NCBI GenBank assembly: GCA_014706295.1
Contig: JACSVZ010000016.1
Location: 7,111,168 to 7,175,167 of the forward strand
Direction: 5' to 3'
DNA: 64,000 bases
Origin: Lycocorax pyrrhopterus obiensis
Taxonomy: Eukaryota; Chordata; Aves; Passeriformes; Paradisaeidae
In this document: one piece after another, positions 40,526-54,895 of the stretch
Numbering within the stretch: the first letter of the stretch is position 1
Layout: each line of letters begins with the position of its first letter
Translations under genes and position numbers: made by a program
Notes under the pieces: generated by a model
What the model was told of the DNA's origin: nothing
What the model saw: the letters and a program-made list of their open reading frames with translations, nothing else
The model's database searches: none

Positions 40526-42397
40526 AATAAGGCACCTGGTATTTCACTGGAACACCTCAGTCATCAGATTTTGACACAGAACCTTCCACAGTCCCTTTTT
40601 CTGTGCCATTTATGAATGTACAGACATTTTTTTAATACTCTCTGCAGTTATTTCTTTTTCAGGCTGAAGAGTTAAGCCAAAACAAACCAAGAGAGGTGTT
40701 TTGTCACATAACACATATGTAAGCTGCCACAACGTGCTCTGGATGCAAAAAGCTTACACAGCTCCACAAAAGGAGACCAGAGAGCTTAGGAAACTAACTA
40801 TTAAGGGTTACTAAACACATATACATCTGGCTAAGTATGAAATCCAGATGAATAGAGGCTAAGGGATCACCCAGATGAAATAAAGCTCCAGAGGAACCAG
40901 GGAAAGAAAGGGATCACTCTCTCTCTAAGCTTACCCAGTTCCCACACTGTCCCTCAGCCATCTAGCAATTGTTGCTGTTGAGGACTGGATACAGATGTAG
41001 GGGGAGTATTGGTCAGATCCAGGTTTATTTGTTCTTTCCTTGTGCAGAAGCCATACTTTACTTCCTATTCAGCCTATTAATTTTTAGTATTTATTTAGTT
41101 TAGTATTTATCTACATGTTTTAACATCCGGGGAGAAGGGGTAGGAGAGGGCAGGTAGGGACAAGAGCACGCAGTACTCAAGACCATGATAACATCACCAG
41201 TTCCCTGCTCTGTCCCTGTTCACACCATCCCATTCACCCCGTGGGTCACTCAGTAGTGACATTTTCATCATATCATGCACAATGATGCCTCCAGGATCTC
41301 TTTCCAGGTGGCAATAGATCATCCTGCACACAACTCCTCGCACACCACGCAGAAGCAGATTTGCTCCCCTCACCCCATCCCATTACACAGCACTGGGCAC
41401 ATGACATCACCAAACTTCACCTACTTCTTTACTGTCAAGTTAATTACTGCAGGATTCTGCTCAGAGTCCAATTTAGATTTATCTACCATGAAAGACTGTG
41501 TGTAAATTACTTCACCTTATTTTCCAATTCACTGTTACTATACTGAGCAGAGTAGATCCCAGCAGAGGTCCTACTAATAATCTCCTCCCAACTCAGAACC
41601 CGACCATTTGCTTCCATCTTTTCTTGCCTGTTTTTAAAAAAGGTTCCCAAAAGAACTGCCTGACTTCACCAATGTACAAGTTTTTCAGAAGGGATTCTTT
41701 CATCAGCTTCTCTGAAGTATCTAAATTTCAAAACCTATTGGACTGTCCTTACTCCCACACATCCTCACCTTCAGACAACTAAAAAGCATTACACTCCGTT
41801 CCATGAAATAATCATCATATATATTCACCTGCCTAATCATCCTATTCTTTGTTACAGTTTCTAATATCAAAAGCCGAAATTCTTGTTAGATTTTTAATTT
41901 AATCTTTATCTGAACACTAGATCTCCAGCCTGGATTGATGGGAAGCACAAACTGGATGAGATGCACAGTAGATTCTGTTACAGAGAGCACAACATTGACC
42001 AGATAATTGAAAATACACGTTTGATGCTGCATTCCAGCAAATCCCGGGACATGGGCGGCCCCAAGGCACAGGCAGGAAATGCCTCCAGGGACACCACACT
42101 TAATGACTGCGCCTTCTAATGTACTTCGTTGTCAGCCTAATTAAAACCAGAAATCATTTACTGCTCGTTGTTTTCCCCCAGAGGCGGCAAAGGACTGGAG
42201 ACCGCTGGCAGAAGTGCCCCAGGAGGCACTGAATTCCCTGCTACAATTACCTGGCAAAAAGAGTAGTAACATCTTTGGAGACTGCTGTCTGCACCACACA
42301 ATTACATGTTTAATAAAGGATTTGGTTTCACCCTTCCAAAAATAGCTCAATGTGTTCTATGAGAATTTCAAGAAAGGCCCTAAAAGGGATAAGAATG

Positions 42398-42470
42398 AGA
42401 TATACATATATACATATATATATGGAGATATACATATATATATAGCTATAGATACAGATATAGATGATAT
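42398..42470. repeat. diverged AT/ATAC microsatellite
   Basis: Two related blocks starting GAGATATACATATATA are followed by GATA-type degenerate units (TAGATACAGATATAGATG). The tract creates a Tyr/Ile/Asp-rich chance frame on the plus strand. Confidence 0.85.
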
Positions 42471-43091
42471 TCATCTTGGATGGCCCATTTGGGACATTGG
42501 CTCTGTATGCAGAAGCTTATTTGTAAAACTAAAATGCAGCAAAATGTGGAAGTTATTACCTAAAAAACAGATAAAGATATGAAAAATTACAGGTCTAATC
42601 TTGCTTAATCCAGAACACTTCAATCTTTGGAAGTGCCGTGTAATACAGAACACCAGCCCTTCTGTGAAAAGGCTCCCTCTGCTTACCCATTTACTGCACT
42701 CTAGGTAGAACAGAGTAAAAGCTGTCAAACCAAGCCAAAGAGCCCCTAAAATCTCCTGTGACTGCAACTAACTTGGACAGAGAAACAGCAGCAGAACAGG
42801 TCTTTCTAAGCACTGGCAGCAATAAGATCCAGAAGGGCCTTTAGTCAGTACCTCCCCCATCTACCACATGAAAATCCATCTCTTTGTCTGCTTCTTATTC
42901 TGCAAGGTTAAAGGAGTGCTCTACAATTGAATCAGCTTTATCATGATTTTCCACATTAAACGAAACTAGTGACTTCTTGACAGTCAAAGAAAATTTTTCT
43001 TTTTTAAAAACACAAGAATTTTAGGGTTTATTCAGGGGATCAAGTAAAATCTAGTTGTGTTCAAGACACCTAGACAGCTTTGCACAATTGC
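42471..43091. other. intronic sequence, nothing recognised
   Basis: AT-rich, with a chance minus-strand frame (42471-42767) and no repeat or RNA gene seen. Confidence 0.6.
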
Positions 43092-43105
43092 ATTTGCATG
43101 ACTCA
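43092..43105 (+). promoter_or_regulatory. composite octamer/AP-1 site
   Basis: ATTTGCATGACTCA fuses a perfect octamer with a perfect AP-1 site (TGACTCA), overlapping by one T. It differs by a single base from the site at 30903. Confidence 0.4.
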
Positions 43106-46100
43106 CTTGGTTTGCCCCAATTTCTTCAAAGGTCATTTCTCACATTTTATCTCAAAAGACTATTTTAAAATACTGTTTTTGCAAAACAACTGGCAGAATC
43201 ACCTGAACAGAGCCCCTTTTTCAAATCTGTGTGAACAGAAACAGTATCATTTGCAGATTAAAGAAAGGAAAGAATGAGTAAAAGACAGTTTACAGCTGTC
43301 CACTCAGAGAAGGACACCAAAGCACTCTCCTTCCCCAACTCCTGAAAAATCATTTTATCATACTCCCTGCAGAGAAACTAGAGAAACAGTATTGCCCACC
43401 TTCTCACTAAAAGGAGACACTTCTCCATCTCCAGCTAAAGCACAGAAGACTTCCTTGCACAAGGAGATACCATTTCCCAGCAGCCAGTGGATTTCAGAGA
43501 AGCACACGGCGTTACTGAGCTCCACAGAGGATCAGGACATTACTGTAAGATTAGCATTGGGAAATGGATTTACCATCTGCCTTTTTGGCTCAAAATCTTA
43601 ATCTTAAAAGCCTCAAAAACAAAGTTTTTTTACACTTTACTTGTGTTCTTGTATTGGTTACATAAATGTGGTCTTCTTTTCTTAGCACTGAGCAACTTCC
43701 CAAGAAGAGAGAACACTGGATTTTCATTTTGCCCTGCTCCGAGAGCAGATCCTACCAAACACCTCCTTTCATGCATTACTTCAAAAACTAATTATGCAGA
43801 GTTAGCCAAAAGCTCTAGTTTAAAAGCCTAATCTCTTTTTTAAAAAACTACCACTGCAAAGGCAATTGTGTACCGAGAACATAACCAGAAGATGCTAAAA
43901 CTGATGCGGTTTTGGGGCTACAGCTTATCCTGCTTATAAGGGTAGCTAAACATACAGCAGGGGAAAATAGCAAACTATGACATTTGTTATTGCAAGGAAT
44001 TGTCAGCAGTGGGAAAACAAGTAATTCTAAAAAATGTTTTGTAATTTTCTACCTAGGAAAGCAAATCTTTTCTCTATTTAACATAAGATGTCTACTGCAA
44101 TAACTTGCTAAGGTGTCTTATAAAGCAAACAAGTAACTTAGAGTGAATTTCTGTTAAACCAAAATTACAGTAATTCACAATACTAGGGAATAAGTGATTT
44201 AGTGTACCATGGTCAAAGTGACCCTTAGATCTTATGCTCACATTTCACACACAGAATGCTTCTTTGTATTGCCATTTTAAGGAAGTTTCTATCAGCACAG
44301 AAATCCGGGCAACACAAAGCAGATGGTGGTTCCAGCCGATGAGCCTGATGAGAAGTTCCTGGGAGCTGTGGGATTTGTTGACCAGCACTTTCCTGTGGGT
44401 TGCTGAGAAACCCATCCACCACAACAGTGTAATGGCTGCTCTTGCTCCCAGAGCAGCACAGAAGGATGGGCTGCTTCCCCCTCTAACAGAGAGCCTCTAA
44501 TGACAGCAGCCAAACACTGCCAGAGAGGCCTCTCATGCACAGACACCCCTCCCCAAGCTCGTTTCTCTGGAAGCAGTCAATTCCTGGCCAATTCCTCCTG
44601 CAGCTCCTTCTCTGCAGAGCTGTCACCACTAACCACTCGTGTGTGCAGCACCTCACATGCACTCCAGCCAGGAGCTGGGACATCAAGAGCCACAGCAGCA
44701 GCACGTGGGCAAGAAGCAGAAGCACAGAACTGCTGCTCTGTGCCCAGGGAAGCTGCTGAAAGCATCACCCCCTTTGATATTTGATACGAAGTCCAAACCA
44801 TCCTGGTTTGTTCCAGTTCTGTTCTGTTCTAAAGACAAACTTATTTTCATGAACACTTGAAGATTACAGCCTATGTATGTATTATGTATTAAAGGTCTTT
44901 GGAAAAAATGGGCCAGAGGAAGTCTGGAACTTTCTCTGCATAAGTGATTTAGGAAAAAAATCGCATTCTTGGGGAGCTGCTGCTTGCGTGCAGATGCTGC
45001 CCAGTTAACAGAGTTGCATTTCAGAATTATTATCAGTTTCTTATCAGAAATGCTGCTGGGGATGATGCTAGAAGGCTGGAACTCCAGCACTTCAAGTACA
45101 TCAAGTTACATGCAGAATTCTGAAAACATTTGCATCACAGATGATTTAGTTTCTGCTTTATTCTTGAAATGAAATTATAAAATGCCTTGAACATCTTCTG
45201 GATGATCAGTAATACCTGGAAGTTCAGCAAATTATTTTAGAGGACACAAGATCTATTACATAGAAGTAACAGAATTAAATTTACAGTAAGTTCAGAAAAC
45301 TGAGGAAAAAAAGTTTTAAAAACTCGTAAAAGCCCATCAGAAATTAAGAATATGTCACTCAAAAATATGCAGCATTAATTCAGCCTCTCAGATCCAGAAA
45401 TATTAACAGTTCACTCATTTCTACTCAAATTGAAAACTCCAGTCATAAAGTCATGAATGACAAAAAATCCTGGGAGATGCCAATAGCACCACAGTGATTC
45501 CTGCAAAGTTCATACTAAAAACACAGAGAACATCTGTCAGGTTCTCTGACTTATACAGGCTCTTAGTCTGACTTACAAAAGCAAGCAGTTACAAGCAGTG
45601 GCCAGGAAAGCTCAGCATGGCTGTGCTTAACACAAGGAGGAGCCAGGTGAATTTTCACTCCCTACCATACAGCTGGGGGTTGGAATCAGAGCTCCTGCAC
45701 TCCTGCCAGAAAAACTGGTGATGAAAGTAAAGAGAGTACAGGAGGGATGTTTGGTCATTCAGGAACTTGGATAGTGCTGACCTTTCTTTCCATGTGCTAC
45801 TTGGCTTACTACATCAAGGCTTATTTCCTTCTGTCAAAATCTCAGCATCTTTTTTCTTTAATCCTCTTTCCAGACTCATCTGCCTTCTCTCTTCCTTTTA
45901 AGCACTAGTGCCTTCTTCACATTTGCTCTTTCAAGTACATCTTCCTAGAGCTTGCTGGCACCTCTCACTTTAGCTCTTGCTCTTCCTCCTCCCTTGCCAC
46001 ACATTACATTCTGTTGCCTGTGGGTCACAGGTCTCATGATATCATTTTGCATACTACAGCCCTTCGGCCACGGTCCCCACAACTTTAACTTTCAAATCAC

Positions 46101-49100
46101 AACCTAAATGAAAAGTGAAGCACGTGTGAGCATTCCCTTCCCAAGCGAGGAAAACACCACTGAAGCTGGTGTCTCAGTGTAAGCCCAAGCCCCAGGTGAA
46201 GCCATCCCTCCCTTCCCAAACGTGCCATGAACAAATTACTCAGAAGTACAAAAGGACTGGCTGTAACCAAATACTAACGTACACTTAATGGACTGCAGAT
46301 TTTGCAGGATGTTTAAAGTTTCCCCTCTGATCTCTCTGAACTTTGGCCTTCATTTGTTTATACAGGCAGAGGCCATCAGGTCATACCACTAAAATCAGCA
46401 AATTGTTTACACATATGGCGAGCATGCATGGAGCAGGGCTGGAGTCATGGCTACAACACAGCACATTAAAGCAATTGCTTTAGTTAAAACAACAAAGATA
46501 GAGTGAGTCCACACATGTGACAGGAGACCTTCCAGTGCAGTGAAACTCAGTAAGAACCAAGAAATTAACCGGTATTTCTTCAGGAGCCAAGGCACGCATT
46601 TCCACGCCAACCGAACCCAAGTCACCTACCCCAACATCTCCTGTTTCATGAGAAGTGGCAGCCTTTGACATCACCAGTGTCAAAATATTACAGAATTTTA
46701 AGTGCATGAGCTAATTCAGCAGGGTGGCAGTTAACACTGCAAAGAATATAAAAGCTCAAAAAGCGAGGCTGGAAGAGAAGCTGTGGCTGACAGTACACAA
46801 ACCCAAAACAGTGCTGGGTTGCACTTGTTTGAGCACCAGGTTCTAAACAAACCAAGTTCCTAAGCCTTTAAAAATTATTTTAACTTTCATAAAGATATTT
46901 TAAAAGCCTCTCCAGATCGTGTATTTTACATAATACAAATCATTTGAAAATGAGGGGTTTTCAGAAGCACAAAGCATTTCAGTTTTGAACATGTGAACAG
47001 GGCATTAGTATAACCCCACTTTCTGTTCTGTTTTGATGGATAGAGGAGCATATTTTTGAGAGCAATTACAGGCTCTATGCTTAAGAGAATGCCAAAATAT
47101 GAAAGGTAAACACTACAAAAAATGATGAAAAGTACCAGGATCTAAAAGAAATTAATCACTTTGTCTTGCTCAAATAAACTGTAGCTGTCAAGCTTGCTGA
47201 AACCAGAGGGAGGAGGAAGCAGATTTTTTTTTAGCTTCAAGATGCTGTCTTGAAGCTTTGTGGCCCATTCAGTGGCACAGTGAACAGGCATGCAGATATG
47301 TGGCACACACAAGAATATTACTAACTTTTCTAGTTACTTTTTATTGAAAAGCAGAAACACCACGTCTTTAAATGTCGTGTCCAAACCAGCACGTGCAGAA
47401 ATGAAATTCCCATTTCCAATAGGGACACAGCATGTTGTAAAAATTTAAGTGTCTGTTGTGAGAAATAAAACTCTCAAACAAAAGTTATCCTTTTTAATGT
47501 TACCTACTTTGGTCATAATACATTCTGGTTTCATATAAATCACTTCTCTGGAAGAAGACAATTTGTTTGGCCAACCAGTGATAAGAAACTGGCACAGACA
47601 GAGCTAATAAGAACCTTCTCTTAAAAAAAAAAGAATCCAACCCAGCCCAAAGACATCCCATGTCTGGAAGTTCATTACTTTCAGAAAGAAAAAGTCAGAG
47701 AAGGCAGGGATATACTCTTATATTGTTATTCATGATACGAGTTTGACACATGTATGAAAACGAAATCTGTGTTGTCTTAAGCATGACCATGGAAAATACA
47801 GGTATAGCTTTGATTAACTGATCTGAGGTTACACTGGAAATTACCAACAGAAATTCTCTTTGTAGTGTCATCATTTTATCTCCTGTATTTCATCACCAAC
47901 TAACATTTAATCAACTGAAAACATCCTCTCAGTACTTGTACATGAGGTTAAATTCTGTCAATAACTTCTAACATAACATCTCCTCTGCCTCAACCCTGAG
48001 TTCCAGCACTGAAGACTGAAATGCCCCATCTAACACTTCTGGTGTTGGAGGGTTTTCAGCAAAAATCAGGTTTGATAACAGACTTGAAGACAGATTTGAT
48101 CATCAGTCCCACCCAAAAGCAGTTTAAAGTGAAAGACTGAAGGTATGTTGCCAAACCAAAGCAGATGAGGGGGAGCTTTGATCCAGTGCTGTCCTGCTAG
48201 CAGGGCTTTTCTGCTGTTATCTTCAAAGGGCAACACAAATCTGAACCTGAGAACACAGGGACTGTCGTGCTCTGGGGGTTTCCACTCTGGCTGTCTGGGG
48301 AAAACTACAGAATACACCAACTCGTGGACACACAGGACTGGGGAGAAAAGAGTCAAGGAAAAAGTGAGTACAAAAGGACGACTTGCAGCTGAACCTACCA
48401 CCTTTTAGCAGAGTGAAACACTATCTCGACAAAGTGGGATAAGGCTGCCCAGCTCAGAATTACAGCAGCAAAAAAGCAAAACCCATTCCGCCGTTTGCCA
48501 GCTTCCAAGCGTTTGACTGCACAGCCTCAGCATTATTTTCACACAGTGCTACTGCTAGGGCAGCTTTATTCTCCTGTACACAGGGAGCACCAGCACTGCT
48601 TTCAGTGGAACCACCTGCAGAACAAAGCAGCAGCTCTGGACACGCTCATTTTGGACCCACTGCCTGTCAATTTACCATATAAAATGGATTTTGCCATAAT
48701 ATGAAGACTGGTACAGGAATTGCCACTCACCACAACATGTTCTTTTTCAGAGTGTAAATTTCTCAGAGCTCAAACTAGAAATCAGGTTGTTTAACTGCCT
48801 CTCCAAGCAGAGAAGCTGCACTGGATTTAAGAGAAAGAGGCCATCTGAGAAAAGAGCTTATGATTAGGGAAGGGTAGAAACTTCAATAGCTAGGGAGACA
48901 CAAAAAGGAGTATCTTAAGGAGGAATATAACTTACGAGGAAACATGTATGAAAACAATTTAAAAAGCACGTGCATTTTTGGCAATAAAATAAATATTTCA
49001 CTGAGTAACAGAAGCATCACTATTTGCCCTGAAACTTGGATTTATGGTCTACAATTCCCAAAAGCAATACAGATAGAGCAAATCCAAAAATAATAATCCT

Positions 49101-49612
49101 TTACAAATTTCCACTTCTAATACGAACCTGTGACAACTAGTTCATATTGCTGAGCAGTTCCAGCATCACAGCTCGAGCAAATTCATAAAAGAATTAAGCA
49201 AGGCTATCAAGCTGCTATTTCAGTGTAATAAGTACAATATTCACAGTGTAACTTGGTCACTTCAATTTTGAGAACAGAAGTATAGCCACTACTCTTCAAG
49301 GTTCTTATTTCTTAAAAACAGGATACACGGGAAATCAGTGGAAACATGATCAGAACACAATCAGGCATTTTTTTCTTAAAACTGTAGATTTGGCAGTTGC
49401 CATGGCACCTTTATGAACTAGGGAAGGAACAAAAAGCACAGGTATGTCAGGATGCAAAGAAACCACAACCCAACTGTGGACTACTGATGCCTGTTCTTAG
49501 CACTGGGAACTACTGAGCTTGAAATAAAGTATCCCAGCACCTTCCTCATGTGCTAGGCCAACGATTACTGGATTCCTTGCTAATAAACAAAGTAGACAAG
49601 ACTGTAATGAGG
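43106..49612. other. intronic sequence, nothing firm
   Basis: AT-rich intron. A GC-richer patch at 44290-44790 has multiple overlapping frames on both strands without domains. An octamer lies at 45128-45135. No mobile element recognised. Confidence 0.55.
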
Positions 49613-49665
49613 AAAAAAAAAAAACCAAACCTCACAAAAAAAACCCCAAACCAACAAACCCGCTA
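49613..49665. repeat. A-rich/AAC-rich simple tract
   Basis: A12 followed by CCAAACCTCACA, an A run and CCCCAAACCAACAAACCC. The same type of A/C-rich tract recurs elsewhere in the window on the same strand. Confidence 0.6.
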
Positions 49666-52608
49666 TCTGTAAAGCTGGTATGTGCCTTAGATTGTCTGAG
49701 GAGGCTCTGTCGCTGGAGGTCTTAAAAGGACAAACTTATATAAAACAAACCCCATTCATCATTACAGTTAAAGTCCCACATTTAAATCTGAAATGTCCTT
49801 CTCTGGAAGAGTGACACTGCATCTGATCTTCTAGTTATCAGTAACAAAAACGCACTACCTGAAGTTGGGGACAAGAAAACAAAAAAAAGAGATAGGTAAG
49901 AATTTATTATTGCTTAGTGTGGTAACAGAAAACAAGAGAAACTCAGCTGGGGAAGGAAAGAAAGAAACGGGGACTGAATAAATGAGGAGTATCTGAGAGA
50001 GAGATGTAATGCAGAGACCACCAAGAAGGGGCAGGGAGTGGCTGGAGTGAAAAGCCACTTAGCAGAGTGGCATATTCTAGTGACAATACAGTGATTTCAA
50101 CCTGCTGGGAAAAAGCTGAGAATTAATTAGAAGGTGTCAACAAATTAAGATTAAAGGACAAAAAATGCACTTAAGCCAGAGAAGGGGGGTGTACGTAGAA
50201 GAAGACAAAAAAACCCCAACAACAGTTATTTGACTCCTGAAGCAGGCACTGAAAATGCTGTTTCCTGTTAAATTATCTCAAAAGTTAAAGATTGCTTCTT
50301 CACAGCATTGGCTGCTTAACTGCTGCTGCTTCATCCTCTGACTGCACGTCTGTAGAGAAAATCCCTTCTAAGGTTTAGCAATACCAGATTTTCAGAGTAC
50401 ATTATTCCCACTGCAGCCTCCGGAGTCATGTATTATATAAATAGCATAAAACGAGTTTAGATAAACAAAAAACCAAATCCATTTAAAAATTTTAATTGAA
50501 AACCATGTGGGCGGAAAACCCAGAGTCTGATGAGAGATTATGGATTTCTCCTGGCAGTTAATAACGCCACAATTTTGACTTAGATTTCTTTATGGCAAAA
50601 AGGCCTCCAAGGGGAAGAGTGTATGTTTACAATTAGCAATTGTGGTGTGTTAGACCAATGCAAATTAAAATAAACTGAGAACAGTAGGAAAGAGGAAAGA
50701 AGTTGTGCACAGCTCCAAAACTGGTGTTTTAGCTTAGAAGCACCACCCTTCATTCAAAACGCTAAACACACAGAGCCTCAGGTCTGAAAGAGTTTCAGGG
50801 GTTACACTGTCATCTTCTGCACAGCTGAGAGCCAAAGGTGTGAGCTGACCCCACATGCCAGAACTCCTGTAGCAGAGAGGATGTGCACTGAACCCCCTCC
50901 TCCCTCCCCACACCTGCAGTACACAACTCCCAGCTCCTCCCTGGTGGGCTGCAAGCGCCCCAGCAGCCAAGACAGGCAGGAGCCCAAGGGATCATCACCC
51001 TTTCCCAAGGCAACCCAGGATCCAGGGACATGAACTGCTGTTCTGGGCCCCTACACAGGCGCCTGCACTGGCTCATAACTCCCTGAACTGAGCAAACTTG
51101 CAGGCAGAGAGAGCAGGCTACTGGCACACAAAAACAGGAGCCAAAATTTCTGTTCAGATGGTCTTTAGTCCACCTATTCCTTCATGGTAGGTAAATTCAA
51201 AGAATATACTTGGAATAATACTCTTGTTTCCTTTGGGGGTGTAAATAGAGATGTTAAAAGCAGGGGATCTGTTGCACGGCAGTGCTCAGTAACTGCTGAC
51301 ACAGAGCCCAGGGACCCTTGCTGGGGAGGGCCAGATCCTGCAAGAGGGATCTGCAGGTTAAAGCACAAATGGGTACAGAAAAATGTTCTCCATAAATCAT
51401 ACTTGTAAGTAAAGTCTTCTGAGACAAATGCTTCCAGCTTCCTGAGCTCAACAATTATTTTCAGAATTGAGTAAGGACTGTAGGAGGTTTAGTGCAAGAA
51501 CTGCAATGAGTTCAGTTTACCTACTCAATGACCAAGTTTTCCATCACAGCATTGTTATATTGATTGTCCTCCCAATGCTTTGTTTAAACACTAATGGATC
51601 ATGATCTGCAATGTACATTTACACAGAAGTGTTTTGCTATTTCTCTGTTCCAGTCTATAAATAGTCTCTAGGACTCCTCATCAGACACCAGACATAAATA
51701 GACCAGCTTTTTGTAAACAAGCACGTACCCTGATCTGAAAAGTAACATTTACTGCTTTTATGTTATTTGAGGTTTCTAATTATTGCAATAAGCAGTAAGT
51801 CAGAAGGCTGATGTAAAATTCTGTCCAGCTTAGGAACTGGGCAAACATCAGTGTGGCAAGTACTGATAGCATTTGATCAAAGGAGTTTGTGCTGGGAAGA
51901 ACTCAATGTACTTACTATGAGCACTCTCCATCCTGTCCCTCTGCCTTTCCTCCCAAACCCTGAAAATATCCAAGTCTCTCAAAAAAAAAAAAAGAAAAAA
52001 AGTCTTGTGAAAAGTCACAGATCATCATCATGTGACGTTCAAAGTAGTTTCTGAAGCAGAGTACTGTGGGTATCAGATGCAGCTGGAAGAAGTACAACTG
52101 ATTTTAATTACAGCATTATTCTAGGAGCAATATCCAGAGTCCAGAGGGCACACAGGTCCCTGATCTTTGACCTGCAGCCTTATCCTCCTGTGAATCTGCC
52201 ATTTCTGCAGTAATTAACACACTTGGAAGCCTGCATCATCTGTGACATATGTTTAAGTTCACTGCAGCTGCATGAAAGCCCATCATCTGAGCCTTTCACT
52301 CTTCCACTCCTGCAAGCTTTTCATTCTTTGCCAAGCAACTGAAATACACGGGCCTTAAAAGTATTCAGAGGCCTCCAATTTAAGCAGCAAGTCTTGAAAA
52401 CACCAGAAATCCCTGCAGTGGAGGTCTCCATTTGCTCTGTAGGACACCACACAAACAACCATCACAAGCTGTGGTTTGCATTCTAAGCAGCAACAATCAA
52501 TCACTGAATAGCAAGTTAAGAGGCACTGTTTGCCAGCAGCTGCAAAACCAGCTAAGTTACTATGGCCAGGTCTACTAAAAGCTGCAGGAGATACTTCCAG
52601 GGGAATTT
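49666..52608. other. intronic sequence with simple runs
   Basis: Contains an octamer at 50658-50665, a GC-richer patch at 50830-51060 with chance minus-strand frames, and an A13 run at 51981-51993. No gene recognised. Confidence 0.55.
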
Positions 52609-52622
52609 GGGGGGGGGGGGGG
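52609..52622 (+). repeat. poly-G run (G14)
   Basis: Fourteen consecutive G, followed by AGGATATTAGGGG and an A-rich purine stretch. Such runs are length-unstable and can form G-quadruplexes. The exact length may be unreliable. Confidence 0.85.
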
Positions 52623-54091
52623 AGGATATTAGGGGAAAAAAAAGAAAAAAGGAGCTAATTGGTAAGGTTAGAAAAGAACAAAAAATAACAACACCCCACA
52701 TACATGCACGTTCAAATGTATTTACATTTGTGAACACAACTGTCCTTCAATACCTGCTCTGATTTTCACAAGAGCAAGCAATTATAAAAACCTGCAATCA
52801 GAAGTGCAATGAGAGCCAACATGAAGAGTGTCGCAGCCAAGCTTGCGCTGCTGCACACGGGCTGGCTAGATAGAAACACCTTTAGCAGAAAAGAGACTGT
52901 GTTTGCTTTGGAGCACCAGCTAAACAAGCTCATTTGGTTTCTTGAATGCTGTTTTTGTTGCAGGACAGTAATGGATCAGCAAACACGTGATAGCAAATGA
53001 TGTGATTCCAGGATGTCAAACTGCCCCATGGCAAAGTGGCTTTAAACTTCCTCTTCACATGATCAGATTAACACTCAGGCCTACATAAAAGTTTAGTTCA
53101 CAAGTTTGCTTTTATCCATGGGTTCACGTGTTTAAAAAAAATAGAGACTTTGACTTTCTCAGGGATAGTTTAGGAAGCTATCCTGCCTCTTCCAGCAAAA
53201 TTATCCCACGAGAAACCGGATGGGAATTTTCCTCTCTGCCATCTCACAGACCACAGCTATCCTTCCCCACTTAGTCCCTTTTATTTTAAAATTTCTACCG
53301 AACTCATTCACATCCTCCTCCTCTGTTTTCATCTTTCTAGAGCTCCCTTGAGCAGCCCTGTGAAAGCTACAAAAGGAATGCAGAACAATTCCTTGTGTGG
53401 ACTTGGTGGACCAAGCTGAGCTGTACTTTGCTTAGTTTGGCAGATATTCCCACTATTATAAAAACTGCTTTCGCAAACAAATATTCAGTTTGCAAAAGTC
53501 TCTCTCCCCTACAATCCAAAAAAAAAAAACTGTCAGCACATCATTCTGCAATGACTGAGTAATTGCAAAATACTTAAGATCCTCGGATATTCCCCTGTAT
53601 GAAAGCACTTGGGAAGCTGCCATTTAGCATCTAGCTGTAAAACCTACACGGCTTCTGTGGATAAAAAGTCTTTCCCCCAGAGCTTATTAGAGATGTTTAG
53701 GAAAAGGTAATCTTAAGCAGGGTCGAACTATTTAATTATGTTTCTACTTGGTATGTCAGATGTAAGGTTAATGAGAAGACAATTAATTTTTGACAGAAAA
53801 AAATGCAGAGCACTCCATCCTAATGGAAAAGAATAGTAAATTCTTTTAGAAATTACTAATTTAAAGGCAGGTGTTGAACACTTGGTCTTACTGTCTTCTT
53901 AAAAGACTAAGTTCCATTCAAAGAGCTCAAAATAACATGAAAATGTTGCCCCACCATCTATTTTTTTTCTACATGTTTATATTTGTAGCTCCTGCTACAC
54001 CTCAGATAACACAGTTTTAAACAAGAACCAACTTCCACCTGCTACCTTGTCCATCCTTTCATTGCCCAGCTTCCAGCAGCTGAGAAGCTGA
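52623..54091. other. intronic sequence near the SPSB4 SPRY exon
   Basis: AT-rich, with A12 at 53518-53529. Nothing else recognised. Confidence 0.55.
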
Positions 54092-54132
54092 CGGCGAAGG
54101 GCTGGGCTCGAGCGAATTGGGCACGGACCCGG
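54092..54132. other. dense CpG micro-cluster
   Basis: Six CpGs in about 41 bases (ACGGCG, CTCGAGCG, CACGG, CCCGG), some 0.8 kb inside the intron downstream of the SPRY exon. Too small for a CpG island. Confidence 0.35.
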
Positions 54133-54895
54133 CAGAGCCCATGCCTTCCTGGGCATGGAGAACTGGACAGGACCCACTTCTGCAACTCACCTTCAGCTGG
54201 GCCACTGCTTGGAGGTCACAGCAGCAACATGCTGCTCCTCTTTATGTAACAGTTTCATTAGGCATTACCCTGTTAGATCAGAAATAGCTCGTGCTTATCC
54301 CAAACACTGGATTTCTGGACAATACCCTGAGAGAGTACCTTCTGAAGTGAACTAAGGAACAGAGCTCTCTTTCAGAAAAACTGCTGAAAGCAGTATTTGA
54401 CCTGAGTTTCCAGATTCTTGGGGATCCGCAGCTGCTTCTGAGGGTCCTGAGAAGGCAACTACAGAAAGAACGTTGTCTGGCCTGTGTTCAAGTATGTTTA
54501 TGCACACCACGTAAGAGTTTCCACTACTACAGGAAATTTTTACGGGATCCGCAAATCCTATTTGGAAACCACAGATTTAAAACATATCCTCCAGTAAACA
54601 AGAGTTTTACTGTTAAATATACCCAGGAAGTTTCTCAATATCTTTTTCTCAGCCTGTTCGGTTTCTTTGGACATAGAACTCTTGCCACTGTGCCTGCCAA
54701 AAAGGAAGGTATTTTGATACAATCCATACCATCATTATAAGACACAAGAGATATATTCATCGTGGGCAGTAAATATGGGGTGCAGTCTCCTCACAGCTGA
54801 ACAGTCTGCTCCCTCCTGCACAGTGTCCACAGCAAAAGGAGAAAGAAAAACCCCTACGTGAGAAAAGCTGAGAGGGTAATGAAGAAATGCGGTAA
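54133..54895. other. intron start after the SPRY exon
   Basis: Includes the 48-codon read-through of the SPRY frame (54757-54902). Otherwise no feature is seen. Confidence 0.6.

Larger units (their letters stand above)
37334..42397. other. intronic sequence with small repeats
   Basis: Contains a 14-base tandem (AGCACCAGCAGCAC) at 37951-37990, a 12-base direct repeat (AACCCAAATGGT) at 38093 and 38110, T12 at 38186-38197 and T16 at 40510-40525. Otherwise AT-rich intron without recognised genes. Confidence 0.55.

Noticed and set aside
42352..42582. 76-codon Tyr/Ile/Asp-rich plus-strand frame
   Set aside because: Produced by the AT/ATAC microsatellite.
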